The notes under the pieces: model-generated
Databases searched by the model: none
Told to the model about the DNA's origin: nothing
The model's input: the letters and a program-made list of their open reading frames with translations, nothing else
Assembly (NCBI GenBank): GCA_964408085.1
Contig: CAYOYB010000002.1
Location: 62,001 to 126,000 of the forward strand
Length of the DNA: 64,000 nucleotides
DNA from: CAJLIR01 sp964408085
Lineage (GTDB): Bacteria; Bacillota_I; Bacilli_A; RF39; UBA660
Direction: 5' to 3'
Made by a program: the position numbers and the translations under genes
Shown: positions 48,961 to 58,155 of the stretch, piece by piece
How positions within the stretch are numbered: position 1 is the first letter of the stretch
Layout of the letters: the number at the start of each line of letters is the position of its first letter

Positions 48961-49162
48961 GACATACATGTGGTACTTCATGATAGAATTCTTTTTCAAT
49001 GCATTTATTAATAGTTGGTTCAACTATGCATTGTTCTCTTGTTTGATTCATATCACAGCAACCACGACCCATTTGTGGCATTGGTTGAGCAGCCATCATA
49101 CCACCATCGCAACATCTGTCAAATTGTGGCATAGGTCCACAACAATTTTTATTAAATAACAT
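48839..49162 (-). CDS. CotD-like spore coat protein
   Basis: A 107-residue protein rich in Cys, Met, His and Pro: an N-terminal stretch with FNKNCCGPMPQFDRCC and QMGRGCCD, then the CotD-type core PTINKCIEKEFYHEVPHV-CPIHTHVINRHIYNHSY. CotD proteins lie in the inner coat of endospores and are made in the mother cell under SigK. Thirteen Cys suggest cross-linking. A CATATCATA box (49187-49195, minus strand) fits the SigE/SigK -10 consensus. The start is one of two in-frame ATGs, taken at better distance from GGGGGA. Its 3' end is part of repeat 2. Confidence 0.8.
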   Translation of the reverse strand: MLFNKNCCGPMPQFDRCCDGGMMAAQPMPQMGRGCCDMNQTREQCIVEPTINKCIEKEFYHEVPHVCPIHTHVINRHIYNHSYTPQYTCSEENQVCNIDNGPCCKFV

Positions 49163-49186
49163 GAACATATTCCCCCTTATCTACTC

Positions 49187-49195
49187 TATGATATG
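49187..49195 (-). promoter_or_regulatory. Possible mother-cell (SigK/SigE) -10 element of the coat gene
   Basis: CATATCATA on the minus strand fits CATANNNTA. A matching -35 is not clear; CATATT lies 17 bp upstream, which is too far for sigma E. Confidence 0.35.
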
Positions 49196-49246
49196 AGGAT
49201 AAAGTTTTTTTGAATATGGTATTTGCCTTAATAAAATTAATTTATC

Positions 49247-50554
49247 TTAAAATGGCATTTTAAAATTTCCATTTTTCATTTGTTTCATCATAATTTTCAT
49301 TTGATCGAATTGTTTTAATAAACGATTAACCTCTTCTACCGTTCTACCTGAACCTTTAGCAATTCTTATTTTACGACTTGCTTTAATTATATCTGGATGT
49401 TTTCTTTCTTGTAATGTCATGGATAAAATAATTGCTTCTAAATGAGCCATATCTTTAGGATTAATGTGAACGTTATTTAATCCCATTTTACTTGCTCCAG
49501 GTATTAATTTTAATAGATTTTCTAATGGTCCCATCCTTTTAATCTGTTTTAATTGGTTTAAAAAATCATCTAAATCAAATTTACCATTTTGCATTTTTTT
49601 GGCAGCATTCATTACTTCATCTTGATCGATAACAGCTTCAGCTTTTTCAATCATAGTCATTAAATCGCCCATACCAAGGATACGTGTAGCCATTCTATCA
49701 GGATGAAATTCTTCTAACCCATCCATCTTCTCACTAACACCAATAAATTTAATTGGTACATTTGTTAAATGACGAACTGATAAAGCTGCTCCACCTCTAG
49801 TATCACCATCTAATTTTGTTAAAATAGCACCTGTAAGTTTTAAGCGATTATTAAATCCTTCAATGACATTAATAGCATCTTGTCCTGTCATACTATCAAT
49901 TACTAGTATTGTTTCCTGAGGCTGAATATTATTACTAATATCGTCCAATTCTTGCATTAGATTTTCATCAATATGTAAGCGTCCAGCTGTATCAATTAGC
50001 ACATAATTAAAACCATTTGTCTTAGCATATTCTAAAGCATGAGCTGCAATATCAACAGGATTATTTTTTCCTTCTGAATAAACTTCGATGTTTAATTCAC
50101 GACCAAGTTGTTTTAACTGTTCAATAGCAGCTGGTCTATATACATCGCATGCCACTAATAGTGGTTTTTTATTATGTTTTTTTCTCAAAAAATTAGCTAA
50201 TTTAGCAATTGTTGTTGTTTTTCCACTACCTTGTAAACCAACTAACATTAATGTAGCAGGAGAACCAGTTGTATTAAGTGGTGCCTTTTCTCCACCTAAT
50301 AAATCTACTAACTCATCTTTAACAATCTTAACAAATAATTCGCCAGGTTTTAAACTTTTTTGAACCTCTTCACCTAAAGCTTTTTCTTTTACATTATTTA
50401 TAAATTCTTTTACTACTTTATAATTAACATCTGCCTCTAATAAAGCCAAACGAATTTCTCTAGTAACTTCACTTATATTATCTTCAGTTATTTTACCATA
50501 ACCTTTAATTTTTTTTATAGCGTTTTGTAATCTATCTCCTAAATTTTCAAACAT
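49247..50554 (-). CDS. ffh: Signal recognition particle protein Ffh (SRP54)
   Basis: A 435-residue GTPase that binds signal peptides and 4.5S/6S-like RNA and brings ribosomes to FtsY. Seen: N domain, G domain with GLQGSGKTTT and DTAGRLHID, TKLDGD, and the Met-rich M domain (MKKMQNGKFDLDDFLNQL...MKQMKNGNFKMPF). Start MFENLGDRL follows AGGTGAT; a GTG three codons earlier overlaps that site. In Bacillus ylxM and ffh follow ftsY closely; here they are separated by about 4.5 kb of other genes. Confidence 0.97.
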   Translation of the reverse strand: MFENLGDRLQNAIKKIKGYGKITEDNISEVTREIRLALLEADVNYKVVKEFINNVKEKALGEEVQKSLKPGELFVKIVKDELVDLLGGEKAPLNTTGSPATLMLVGLQGSGKTTTIAKLANFLRKKHNKKPLLVACDVYRPAAIEQLKQLGRELNIEVYSEGKNNPVDIAAHALEYAKTNGFNYVLIDTAGRLHIDENLMQELDDISNNIQPQETILVIDSMTGQDAINVIEGFNNRLKLTGAILTKLDGDTRGGAALSVRHLTNVPIKFIGVSEKMDGLEEFHPDRMATRILGMGDLMTMIEKAEAVIDQDEVMNAAKKMQNGKFDLDDFLNQLKQIKRMGPLENLLKLIPGASKMGLNNVHINPKDMAHLEAIILSMTLQERKHPDIIKASRKIRIAKGSGRTVEEVNRLLKQFDQMKIMMKQMKNGNFKMPF

Positions 50555-50589
50555 TTCTATCACCTTTTTAAATTATATAATAAAATCAA

Positions 50590-50617
50590 AAAAAAGACTA
50601 TATTTTATGTCTTTTTT
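50590..50617 (-). terminator. Terminator of the 154-aa protein gene
   Basis: Nine-base arms AAAAAAGAC and GTCTTTTTT with a ten-base loop and T run on the minus strand, overlapping the 3' end of the gene. Confidence 0.8.
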
Positions 50618-51062
50618 GTTTATTTTTTTTATAATGTTGGTCTATTATGTTTGAAACTAAATTACTAAATTCACTATCTAATTTTTCATCAATAATTTCA
50701 TCATTAAAATCAAATTTATATAAATCTTTTCTCTCATTAAAGTTTCTTCTAATCATTTCTAATTGGTCGATTTCATTTTTGTTTACAAGAGCATTAATAA
50801 TAATCGCCATATGCCCCATATAAATATTAGCCTGACTTATAAATATATAATCACCTAATTCATTTTCTATATAAAAATAAATTAAAACTGAATGCCCCTG
50901 CTCTATAATAGTTCCAGGAATAATACCATTTTTATCATTAACTTCAAAATTTACTATATTAGTATTATTTTCTTTAAAAAACCTAATTTCTTTATTCACA
51001 ATATATTTATTATTACTTTTAAATTGTGTGTATATATTATTTAAAAGTTCTTTATAATCCAT
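50598..51062 (-). CDS. Unknown cytoplasmic protein, 154 aa
   Basis: Starts MDYKELLNNIYTQFKSNNKY. It looks like an alpha/beta domain of the YbjN or secretion-chaperone type (IPGTIIEQGHSVLIYFYI...ISQANIYMGHMAIIINALVN), followed by a charged helix. The resemblance is general; no family is claimed. GGGTGGTAAT precedes the ATG. It lies between ffh and the Rpn gene, in the stretch that splits the SRP genes. No signal peptide. Confidence 0.5.
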   Translation of the reverse strand: MDYKELLNNIYTQFKSNNKYIVNKEIRFFKENNTNIVNFEVNDKNGIIPGTIIEQGHSVLIYFYIENELGDYIFISQANIYMGHMAIIINALVNKNEIDQLEMIRRNFNERKDLYKFDFNDEIIDEKLDSEFSNLVSNIIDQHYKKNKQKRHKI

Positions 51063-51115
51063 ATTACCACCCATATATAATATATGTGTTAATTTATTAA
51101 TGGTTTTTCTATATT

Positions 51116-51958
51116 TTATAAAGTGCTTATTTCTTCATTAGTTAAACCTGTTATCTTTGAAACAATATTAATATCTATATTTTCAGTTAGCATTGATTTT
51201 GCTATTTCTCTTTTATTTTGTATAATTCCTTCAATAATTCCTTCTCTCTTTCCCTCTCTTTTTCCTTCTTTTTTTCCCTCTAGTTTTCCAACCTCATAGG
51301 CAGTATCATAATGTTCTGTTTCATTCATCATTAACTTTTCAATATCTTCCATTTTCTCATACTCCTTACTATCTAGATTATATTGCTTAATTTCTTCTAA
51401 CATTTTTTTATATATTTTACTTTTTATTATTGCATCCAATAATCCAATATTTTCAATATTGAATAAATTGACCAATTCATAATACTTGGCTTCTTTATTA
51501 TTTTTATCAACTTTTGTTAAATCAAAAATTTGATACTCCAACTTCTTTGTAAATATTTTATTAGTTCTTTTTAATCTAACTATATCTTTAATTTTATCAT
51601 TAAATAGCTCATAATTTATTATCGCATAGACTTTAACACTTCTTAATTTATTATAATCCTCTCCTTCCTTTAATCCATGATTAGTTAATATATTAGATGA
51701 ATAAAATAATAATCTATCATGAAAATTATGTCTATTTATGTTTTGTAATTCTAGTATTGCTATTTCATTATCAACACTAAGTAATAAATCTACTATTCCT
51801 ACTTTTACATTTTTATTAGCTTTAACTAATGTAGTATTTAAATAATTAATACTTTTCGCTTTAACACCAAATAAATCTAATAATAATTGTTTTAAATATA
51901 ACTTATTACTAAATATCTTTTTAAATAAGTAATCGTTTTCTAATGTATAAAATTTCAT
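51116..51958 (-). CDS. Rpn-family recombination-promoting nuclease (PD-(D/E)xK)
   Basis: A 280-residue Rpn protein. The N-terminal part has YLFKKIFSNKLYLKQLLLDLFG, the nuclease core GIVDLLLSVDNEIAILELQ (catalytic D, E and Q in the ExQ pattern) and HDRLLFYSSNI. The C-terminal third has a Glu-Gly-Lys repeat (LEGKKEGKREGKREG) and a last helix like the HTH tail of this family. Such proteins are often listed as putative transposase, but in Escherichia coli RpnA is a DNA endonuclease that promotes recombination. The ribosome site is weak. The gene is alone and AT-rich, probably accessory. Confidence 0.9.
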   Translation of the reverse strand: MKFYTLENDYLFKKIFSNKLYLKQLLLDLFGVKAKSINYLNTTLVKANKNVKVGIVDLLLSVDNEIAILELQNINRHNFHDRLLFYSSNILTNHGLKEGEDYNKLRSVKVYAIINYELFNDKIKDIVRLKRTNKIFTKKLEYQIFDLTKVDKNNKEAKYYELVNLFNIENIGLLDAIIKSKIYKKMLEEIKQYNLDSKEYEKMEDIEKLMMNETEHYDTAYEVGKLEGKKEGKREGKREGIIEGIIQNKREIAKSMLTENIDINIVSKITGLTNEEISTL

Positions 51959-52089
51959 ATCTGTTAACTACTAATTAAATTATATATAGTATTATTTTTG
52001 TTGTCAATATACAATTTAATCTTTGCTCCTTTCTGTTTCTATATATAAATATATTAGAAAAGTTTTTGATTTCCTTTTTTTGTATAAAA

Positions 52090-52111
52090 AAATATAGCAA
52101 ACGCTATATTT
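52090..52111 (-). terminator. Terminator of the 288-aa protein gene
   Basis: Perfect nine-base arms AAATATAGC and GCTATATTT with a four-base loop and T run on the minus strand, about 50 bp after the stop codon. Confidence 0.85.
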
Positions 52112-52156
52112 AAAAGTTTTAATAAAGTAAATATATAAAAATTTATATATGCTAAT

Positions 52157-53023
52157 TTATAAATTTTCACTAATCTTTAATACATAATTTTTTACATCAT
52201 TATTTGTTTTAATAAATTCTTCTTCTGGAACTCCTAAATTCCAAGCCATTCTACTAATGTGAAACATTACAAAGTCATTATATACTTTTTGTATCATTTC
52301 CTCACTTACATTTTGTTGCATAGTATCGCCAATATATATAATATTACGCCATATATTATCACATAATAGTTCAAAAAATTCGTAATATCCAAAATCTTTT
52401 TCATTTATATATGCTAAAGTATAGTCTTTATCACTACCACATATAAAATTAACATCATTATTTGTATATCTTTTTATTAAAGCTAGCATTAATCTTAAAT
52501 ATTTTTCAAAATTATTTTCTGAAAATTTTGATATTTCAAATCTTACACCAACCGAATATTTTTCATTTGGTCTATAATCTTTATATGCTTCATTCGAATG
52601 GGATCTAAACATTATTTTAAACGGTATTTCTCCTCTTATTAAATAGGTATCAACATATAATGGTAATGTATCATCATTAAACATAACAAAATCATTGCCG
52701 CCTACAAAAGAGATACTTGGATCTTTACCAAAACAATCATAATAAGAAACTCGCAATATGTCTAAAGCATCTTTATGCCCAAGTTTTATATATCGCATAT
52801 CTCCACATTCTGGTTTTTTAGGAACATAGGTGCCGATTTTTTTCTCTTCTAATATTTTAAGCTTTCGTTCTAACTCCATTATGTCAAATTTTATAGAATT
52901 TAAAACATTTTCTTTATCTATATCTGTATCTGGAATTCTTTTACTAAGGTCCTCAAGCATATGATTATTAAAATTAATTATCTTTTTATATTCTAAAATT
53001 TCATCATCGATATTTCTTTTCAT
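52157..53023 (-). CDS. Unknown protein, 288 aa
   Basis: Residues 1-65 form a coiled coil (IDDEILEYKKIINFNN...DIMELERKLKILEEKK). The rest is an alpha/beta domain with KPECGDMRYIKLGHKDAL, VGGNDFVMFNDDTLPL and GVRFEISKFSENNFEKYL. I do not recognise the family. No signal peptide. GAGGTGGTGAC precedes the ATG. It lies between the HerA-type ATPase and the Rpn gene, part of the DNA between ylxM-herA and ffh. A regulatory or DNA-related function is possible but there is no direct support. Confidence 0.5.
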   Translation of the reverse strand: MKRNIDDEILEYKKIINFNNHMLEDLSKRIPDTDIDKENVLNSIKFDIMELERKLKILEEKKIGTYVPKKPECGDMRYIKLGHKDALDILRVSYYDCFGKDPSISFVGGNDFVMFNDDTLPLYVDTYLIRGEIPFKIMFRSHSNEAYKDYRPNEKYSVGVRFEISKFSENNFEKYLRLMLALIKRYTNNDVNFICGSDKDYTLAYINEKDFGYYEFFELLCDNIWRNIIYIGDTMQQNVSEEMIQKVYNDFVMFHISRMAWNLGVPEEEFIKTNNDVKNYVLKISENL

Positions 53024-53090
53024 AAGTTGTCACCACCTCTTTCAATATATTATCACAAAATTAATAAATTCAAACAAAAATATTAAAAAA

Positions 53091-53110
53091 CTATCACAAT
53101 TTTGTGATAG
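53091..53110 (-). terminator. Terminator of the ftsY-herA operon
   Basis: Perfect nine-base arms CTATCACAA and TTGTGATAG with a two-base loop and six T on the minus strand, just after the HerA stop codon. Confidence 0.85.
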
Positions 53111-53121
53111 CACTTTTAAAT

Positions 53122-54876
53122 TTAATTTCCCCATCTAGCTACAACATCACAGTTAGAGCTTTGTGGTTCTGGATTTGGCATTTCCATCTTTATAATCATA
53201 GGAATTTTAAAAGCTTTACCAAATGCTACACAAGTACCTGGTTGTAAACTTTTTTGTTTTTCAACAACTTCAGCACTTATATTAGGTAACATTTTTTTAA
53301 TATACTCCAAGTCTCTAGGATGGTTCATTTTAAATATGATAAAATTTGAACATTGCGAAATAACAGTTTCAGAAATTTCAACTGGTCTTTGAGAAATTAG
53401 ATTAAAGATAAGGCCATATTTTCTACCTTCTTTAGCAACACGATCAAAAATATTATAACCAAGTAAGAATTTATCATTATCATTTTGAACATAACGATGT
53501 GCTTCCTCTAAGAAAATATGAAAAGGAATTGATGCTCTAACATTTAAACGTTTAGTAAAATCAAATAACATTCTAGTATAAATTTTGGTAACACTTTTAG
53601 CAAAAGCATCATCAACATCTTCCAAGTTAAAGTTAATAATTTGAGCTTTTCTACCATCTGGACAAGCTACCAAACTAGAAATATATTGTTCTACAGTCAT
53701 ATACTTATCCATTTTAAAGTATTCAGCATTTTCACCAATAACTAAAGCATGTAATCTAACTTTAAGCATAATTGCTTCATCATACATTTTTTCATTTTTT
53801 AAAAGACCTTCAGAAATCAAAGTAAAATTCATAGCGCGTTCCATATCTTCTAAAGTATAGAAAGTTGCATTAGTTGGTTCATATTTTTCTAATTCTTCAT
53901 CAATAAAACTACTGATATATTCTGTAACTAAAATACTTTCAGTGAATTGTCCATCTTTATTCATAGTAAAACATTCACGAAATTTTCGAACATAACCAAT
54001 ACCTTGAACTGGCGCTTCTAAATTAAATTGAGCTGTTGAACAAGTTGCTAAAATTGAAAAAATATCATTTCTTTTACTTGGAGAAGTTTGATTTGTATAT
54101 AAAATATTCATTATTGCTTTAGCAATTAAGTGATTACGATATTTAATCGATTGTTCATCAGATTGCGAAAAAATCTTAACAAGTTTTAACATCTTTTCAA
54201 TGATAGTAAGTTGAGAATGGCTTGTAGCTGCTAATAACAAAGCTAGGTCATCAACATTTAAAAGCCATAAAGGAATTTTAAGTTTTTGTTCTCCTGCTTC
54301 TGTTTTATTAGTTGTATAATATTTAAAATGTAAGTTAGGATTAATTTTATCAATGTCTTTAAAAGCATTATGATATTCTCCATAAGCATCAAAAATAAAA
54401 AAGTTAGATTTATATGGTAATAATTTATTATTAGTAAAAACATTTTGTAAAAGTCTAGCTACACCACATGATTTACCACTACCAGTATTACCAAAAATAG
54501 CCATATGATTACTAAATAAATCGTTTATATCAACCCTAATTTGACAATCATCGTATAATGGTGACATTCCTAAAACCATACTACCAGGAGCATCATCACC
54601 AATAATAAGAGCTAATTCTTCTTTAGTTATAACTCTAATCTTTGATGATAAAGTAGGTTTTCTAATAACACCACCAACAAACCTACCATTTACGATTTCA
54701 CCTAAGAAACCTATCTTAATAATTTTTTCGCTAATATCTTCTATTTCACCTAATATTTTTTTCTTATCATCTTCAAATACAACATGCATATTCATTAAAT
54801 TCTCAGCAACTGGCGTTCCATCAGGAATTTCAATATGCGCAACATTATCACTTATATATATAATTTTTCCAAACAT
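53122..54876 (-). CDS. HerA-type ATPase (DUF87)
   Basis: A 584-residue protein with an N-terminal HAS-barrel (MFGKIIYISDNVAHIEIPDGT...NGRFVGGVIRKP), Walker A GNTGSGKSC near residue 128, FFIFDAYGEYHNAF, Walker B FHIFLEEAHRY and the arginine-rich motif DRVAKEGRKYGLIFNLISQRPVE. This matches HerA/FtsK-like hexameric ATPases that translocate DNA. Its nuclease partner NurA is not nearby. It is encoded 13 bp after ylxM in the ftsY operon, an odd place for such a protein; it may act in DNA repair or in defence. Length and motifs are complete. AAAGGGTGTT precedes the ATG. Confidence 0.9.
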   Translation of the reverse strand: MFGKIIYISDNVAHIEIPDGTPVAENLMNMHVVFEDDKKKILGEIEDISEKIIKIGFLGEIVNGRFVGGVIRKPTLSSKIRVITKEELALIIGDDAPGSMVLGMSPLYDDCQIRVDINDLFSNHMAIFGNTGSGKSCGVARLLQNVFTNNKLLPYKSNFFIFDAYGEYHNAFKDIDKINPNLHFKYYTTNKTEAGEQKLKIPLWLLNVDDLALLLAATSHSQLTIIEKMLKLVKIFSQSDEQSIKYRNHLIAKAIMNILYTNQTSPSKRNDIFSILATCSTAQFNLEAPVQGIGYVRKFRECFTMNKDGQFTESILVTEYISSFIDEELEKYEPTNATFYTLEDMERAMNFTLISEGLLKNEKMYDEAIMLKVRLHALVIGENAEYFKMDKYMTVEQYISSLVACPDGRKAQIINFNLEDVDDAFAKSVTKIYTRMLFDFTKRLNVRASIPFHIFLEEAHRYVQNDNDKFLLGYNIFDRVAKEGRKYGLIFNLISQRPVEISETVISQCSNFIIFKMNHPRDLEYIKKMLPNISAEVVEKQKSLQPGTCVAFGKAFKIPMIIKMEMPNPEPQSSNCDVVARWGN

Positions 54877-54889
54877 TTTAACACCCTTT

Positions 54890-55180
54890 TCATATTAAAT
54901 TTTCTATTTTTGTTTTAATTTCTATATCAACATTTGTCAATATTTTTTTTATTTCAATAGCTTTATTATAAAGTTTAAGCTTATCTTCATATTCTAATAA
55001 TTTATTTGTAATTTCTTTAAGTTGTTTATGAATAGCGTTTCTACTAACCTTGTAAATTTCGCTAATTTCTGAAAGTGATAAATTATTAAAATAATATTCC
55101 TCAAAATAAAGTTGTTGTTTTTCTGTTAACAACTCTTTATAATAATCATATAAATTAGTTAAATATAATTGTTCTTCCAT
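54890..55180 (-). CDS. ylxM: YlxM-family HTH protein
   Basis: A 96-residue protein with the YlxM pattern: LYDYYKELLTEKQQLYFEEYYFNNLSLSEIS, then the HTH IYKVSRNAIHKQLKEI. YlxM binds Ffh or SRP RNA in Gram-positive bacteria and modulates SRP. It usually lies between ftsY and ffh, and it still sits next to ftsY here with one extra gene between. Its ATG overlaps the stop of that gene (TAATG). Sigma-factor-region-4-like fold. Normal length. Confidence 0.92.
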   Translation of the reverse strand: MEEQLYLTNLYDYYKELLTEKQQLYFEEYYFNNLSLSEISEIYKVSRNAIHKQLKEITNKLLEYEDKLKLYNKAIEIKKILTNVDIEIKTKIENLI

Positions 55181-55482
55181 TAATTAAACCACTCAATTAA
55201 AACACTTGATAAAATGATAAGACCAAATACAATGTATAAAATACTAATACTTTTCTTTTTATAAATAGTATAACTAGTATAAGCCATAATCATTGATAGA
55301 AGAACCAAATAAATATTCATCAAAATAGTTAATTCAGGAATAAAACGCGACATAATAAATGAAATAATAATGGCTATAATTGTCAACGCTTGACCTAATA
55401 AAGCTATTTCTTGAACTTTTTTTAATTCTATTTTAGGATTATTTTTTTTACTATTTTTTAATGGTTCTAAATTACTTTTCAT
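55180..55482 (-). CDS. Unknown membrane protein between ftsY and ylxM, 100 aa
   Basis: Starts MKSNLEPLKNSKKNN, a basic, probably cytoplasmic N-terminus, followed by three membrane helices (residues about 26-45, 51-70 and 78-97). AGGTGA lies six bases before the ATG. It overlaps the end of ftsY by 11 bases and ylxM by one, so it is a translated member of the operon. I know of no named family. A place in the SRP/FtsY membrane site is possible by context only. Confidence 0.55.
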   Translation of the reverse strand: MKSNLEPLKNSKKNNPKIELKKVQEIALLGQALTIIAIIISFIMSRFIPELTILMNIYLVLLSMIMAYTSYTIYKKKSISILYIVFGLIILSSVLIEWFN

Positions 55483-56470
55483 CTTCTTCACCTACCATAT
55501 CTTTAAATATACCATAAATATATTTTTCAATATCGAATACTTGTAAATCATTTTCACTTTCACCTAAACCAACATATTTAACTGGCAAATTAGTTTCTTC
55601 TTTAATAGCTAAAACAATCCCACCTTTTGCTGTACCATCTAACTTTGTTAAAACAATTCCAGTTATATTAGTTATTTCCTTAAAACTTTTAGCTTGACTA
55701 ATACCATTTTGACCAGTTGTTGCGTCAATTACTAATAAGGTTTCATGGGGGGCATTAGGTATAATATTTCCAATGACTTTATTAATTTTGCTTAACTCAT
55801 TCATTAAATTTACTTTGTTTTGAAGTCGACCAGCTGTATCAACTAAAACAACATCGATATTTTCGTTTTTGGCCTTTGTAACCCCATCGAAAATAACACT
55901 GGCTGGATCGGCATTCTCATTTGATATAACTTCACAACCAACTCTATTAGCCCATTCCTCAATCTGTTCAACTGCACCTGCTCTAAAGGTATCTCCTGCT
56001 ATCATTAAAACGCTTTTACCTTCATTTTTTAACTTTTTAGCTAATTTACCAATTGTAGTTGTTTTTCCTACCCCATTAACACCAACAAATAAAATGATAG
56101 TTGGACCTGATTCAGCATAGTTTATTTTATTAACAATAACTTGATTATTAACATAAATAATAAACATTTCATCAACAATTATTTCTTTTAAATCATCAAC
56201 ATCTAAAATATTTTCTGATTTAACACGACGTTTTAATTTATCAATAAAATTCATGACAGTATTAACACCTATATCAGCCATAATTAAAATTTCTTCTAAT
56301 TCTTCAAAATATTCATTACTAACTTTTTTATATTTTTTATTTAAACTATTTAATTTAAAAACAAAATCAGCTCTTGTTTTTTCTAAACCCTTATCATATA
56401 CATCAATTGTTTGCTTTTCAGCATTATCTTTTGTTTTAAAGACACTTTTTAATTTATCAAAAATCCCCAT
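55472..56470 (-). CDS. ftsY: Signal recognition particle receptor FtsY
   Basis: A 332-residue GTPase with a short N-terminal extension (residues 1-25), N domain, and G domain containing GVNGVGKTTTIGKLAKKL, DTFRAGAVEQIEEW, DTAGRLQNKVNL, TKLDGTAKGG and GLGESENDL. It docks the Ffh-ribosome complex at the membrane and delivers it to SecYEG. The long acidic A domain of enterobacteria is absent, as is usual in Bacillota. GGGGGAAT precedes the ATG. It is second in an operon after a membrane protein gene. Confidence 0.97.
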   Translation of the reverse strand: MGIFDKLKSVFKTKDNAEKQTIDVYDKGLEKTRADFVFKLNSLNKKYKKVSNEYFEELEEILIMADIGVNTVMNFIDKLKRRVKSENILDVDDLKEIIVDEMFIIYVNNQVIVNKINYAESGPTIILFVGVNGVGKTTTIGKLAKKLKNEGKSVLMIAGDTFRAGAVEQIEEWANRVGCEVISNENADPASVIFDGVTKAKNENIDVVLVDTAGRLQNKVNLMNELSKINKVIGNIIPNAPHETLLVIDATTGQNGISQAKSFKEITNITGIVLTKLDGTAKGGIVLAIKEETNLPVKYVGLGESENDLQVFDIEKYIYGIFKDMVGEEDEK

Positions 56471-56482
56471 ATATTCCCCCTA

Positions 56483-57100
56483 TTAAAAATAATCGATATA
56501 ATCTCCAAAATCAGTTCCTTGACTAACCTTTTTATCAAGCGCAATTTTATTTGTAAAAATACAAAAATCAATAATACCAACTTGAATAGAAATATAGCCA
56601 TAGAATGTTGCTGCATTAGCAATTAAACCGATAATTGATGCCCATAGAGCTATATTTGATCCACCTAAATTATTAATAAAATAGATAAGAGAAAATATAA
56701 CTTCAGCTAAAGATATTAAAACTAGTATTAACATATTATAATAGAGTCTAGGATATCTTTTAACATAACGATTCTTTTTAGTTGTGTAAATAATAAAATT
56801 AGGTACTACTACCATCAATAAATATAAAATAGGAATAAACCAATTTTGTTTTAAAACACTAATAATTGAATTTAAATCTCCTAAATCTAGAGAGTTAATA
56901 TTAGTAGAAATAATAATTGCTACTGAACAGCATAGCTTAACAAAAAAAGAATTAGAAGCAGTTAAACAACCATGATCAATTTTATTAAAACCTGGTTCTG
57001 AAATCGTTTCCATTTTTTCATTTCGAAAAATAGTTGAAATAAAATTAGGCCCCCATTTATAAGTAAAAAATCTTTTAAAAACATTTAACATATTTCTCAT
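56483..57100 (-). CDS. Unknown membrane protein upstream of ftsY, 205 aa
   Basis: Four to five membrane helices (about residues 48-68, 87-107, 120-145, 150-175) separated by short loops; a basic, charged N-terminus (MLNVFKRFFTYKW) and a polar C-terminus. I do not recognise the family; the short loops and no visible catalytic motif fit a small membrane protein of the DUF975 or stress type. AGGTGATATA precedes the ATG. It is the first gene of the ftsY operon, 12 bp before ftsY, and its own promoter region faces the divergent gene at 57224. Confidence 0.6.
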   Translation of the reverse strand: MRNMLNVFKRFFTYKWGPNFISTIFRNEKMETISEPGFNKIDHGCLTASNSFFVKLCCSVAIIISTNINSLDLGDLNSIISVLKQNWFIPILYLLMVVVPNFIIYTTKKNRYVKRYPRLYYNMLILVLISLAEVIFSLIYFINNLGGSNIALWASIIGLIANAATFYGYISIQVGIIDFCIFTNKIALDKKVSQGTDFGDYIDYF

Positions 57101-57162
57101 TATATCACCTATTATTCATTTTACACTATTACTAATGAAATTTCTAGTATTTAGAATATTTA

Positions 57163-57191
57163 TTGACATAAAATAGTAAACAATATATAAT
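57163..57191 (+). promoter_or_regulatory. Consensus sigma-A promoter of the 57224 gene
   Basis: TTGACA (57163-57168), 17 bp, TATAAT (57186-57191), a full match about 33 bp before the start codon. Confidence 0.85.
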
Positions 57192-57223
57192 ATTCAATAA
57201 ATTTTAAGAAAGAAGGAAATTTT

Positions 57224-58045
57224 ATGTTAGCAAAAGAAAAAAAAGATAGTTTTAGTATAACTGATTGTTATACACTAATTGATCAATTAAATGAAATAAT
57301 TAGAGAAGATAAATTTAGAGAAAATCTTATAAAATTAATTGAAAACTTTATAAAAAATGATAAATATAGTTGTCATAGTTGTCAAATTTTCAAAAAACAT
57401 GCGTTATTTACAACTAAAATTGGAGATTGTTCATATGATTTAAGAATAGTATTTGATAATAGTCTTGGTCTTGTTGAATATGATTTTACTTCTAGTGATG
57501 CAAGAAATAATCAGGCAGGTAGTTATAAAAAAACAAAAAATCATACATTTACAAATGTTTGTGAATATAAATTTGAAGGTGGTAAATATCAAACAAATTT
57601 AGAAAAAAAACATACTATATCTGTTTTTAATAAAGATATGATAGAACAATTTAAATATGTAGCTAATGATTACCAAAGTTATTATATAAATGATGGTAAA
57701 AAATGCTTTATACCAAGTAATGCTAGAGCTTTCCAAAATGTTTTAAATGTTAGAAAACAAATTAGGACAAGAGGAGATAACATAATTGAAATTGTTAAAA
57801 CACAATATTATAATGATAATATGAAACAATACGATGAATTATTTTATGGAATTGCCCCTAATATAAATAATGACCCATATGTTCAATTAACTAGCACTGG
57901 AAAACTAGATAATCGCTATATTCCATATGCTGGTGAATATAATAGTATATCACATGAAAAATATCTAGATTATATGCATGGAAACATTGATGATGATGAA
58001 TTATTTAAAGATTATAAACAAATTACAAGACGTTGCATATTTTAA
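57224..58045 (+). CDS. Unknown protein, 273 aa
   Basis: Starts MLAKEKKDSFSITDCYTLID. A soluble protein with CHSCQIFKKHALF (a possible metal-binding Cys pair) at residue about 53 and a mostly beta-rich middle (EYDFTSSDARNNQAGSYKK...NVCEYKFEGGKYQTN). The segment KDYKQITRRCIF ends it. No family is recognised. It has a consensus promoter, AAGAAGGAA as ribosome site and its own terminator. A small Tyr/Asn-rich protein expressed from a strong promoter; function not known. Confidence 0.55.
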   Translation: MLAKEKKDSFSITDCYTLIDQLNEIIREDKFRENLIKLIENFIKNDKYSCHSCQIFKKHALFTTKIGDCSYDLRIVFDNSLGLVEYDFTSSDARNNQAGSYKKTKNHTFTNVCEYKFEGGKYQTNLEKKHTISVFNKDMIEQFKYVANDYQSYYINDGKKCFIPSNARAFQNVLNVRKQIRTRGDNIIEIVKTQYYNDNMKQYDELFYGIAPNINNDPYVQLTSTGKLDNRYIPYAGEYNSISHEKYLDYMHGNIDDDELFKDYKQITRRCIF

Positions 58046-58048
58046 TTT

Positions 58049-58069
58049 AAAATCCATTTTTTGGATTTT
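58049..58069 (+). terminator. Terminator of the 57224 gene
   Basis: AAAATCCA and TGGATTTT arms with a five-base loop and T run, just after the stop codon. Confidence 0.8.
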
Positions 58070-58155
58070 TTTATTTGTATGAAAGACTAGACAAAAATAA
58101 AAAAAAAAGATATAATTATATAGTTAGATTGCAGAGAGAAAGAAAGGAGTTTTTA

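Noticed and set aside
51116..51958. Transposase (the Rpn family is often labelled so)
   Set aside because: No terminal inverted repeats or target duplication are visible; the domain is a PD-(D/E)xK nuclease.
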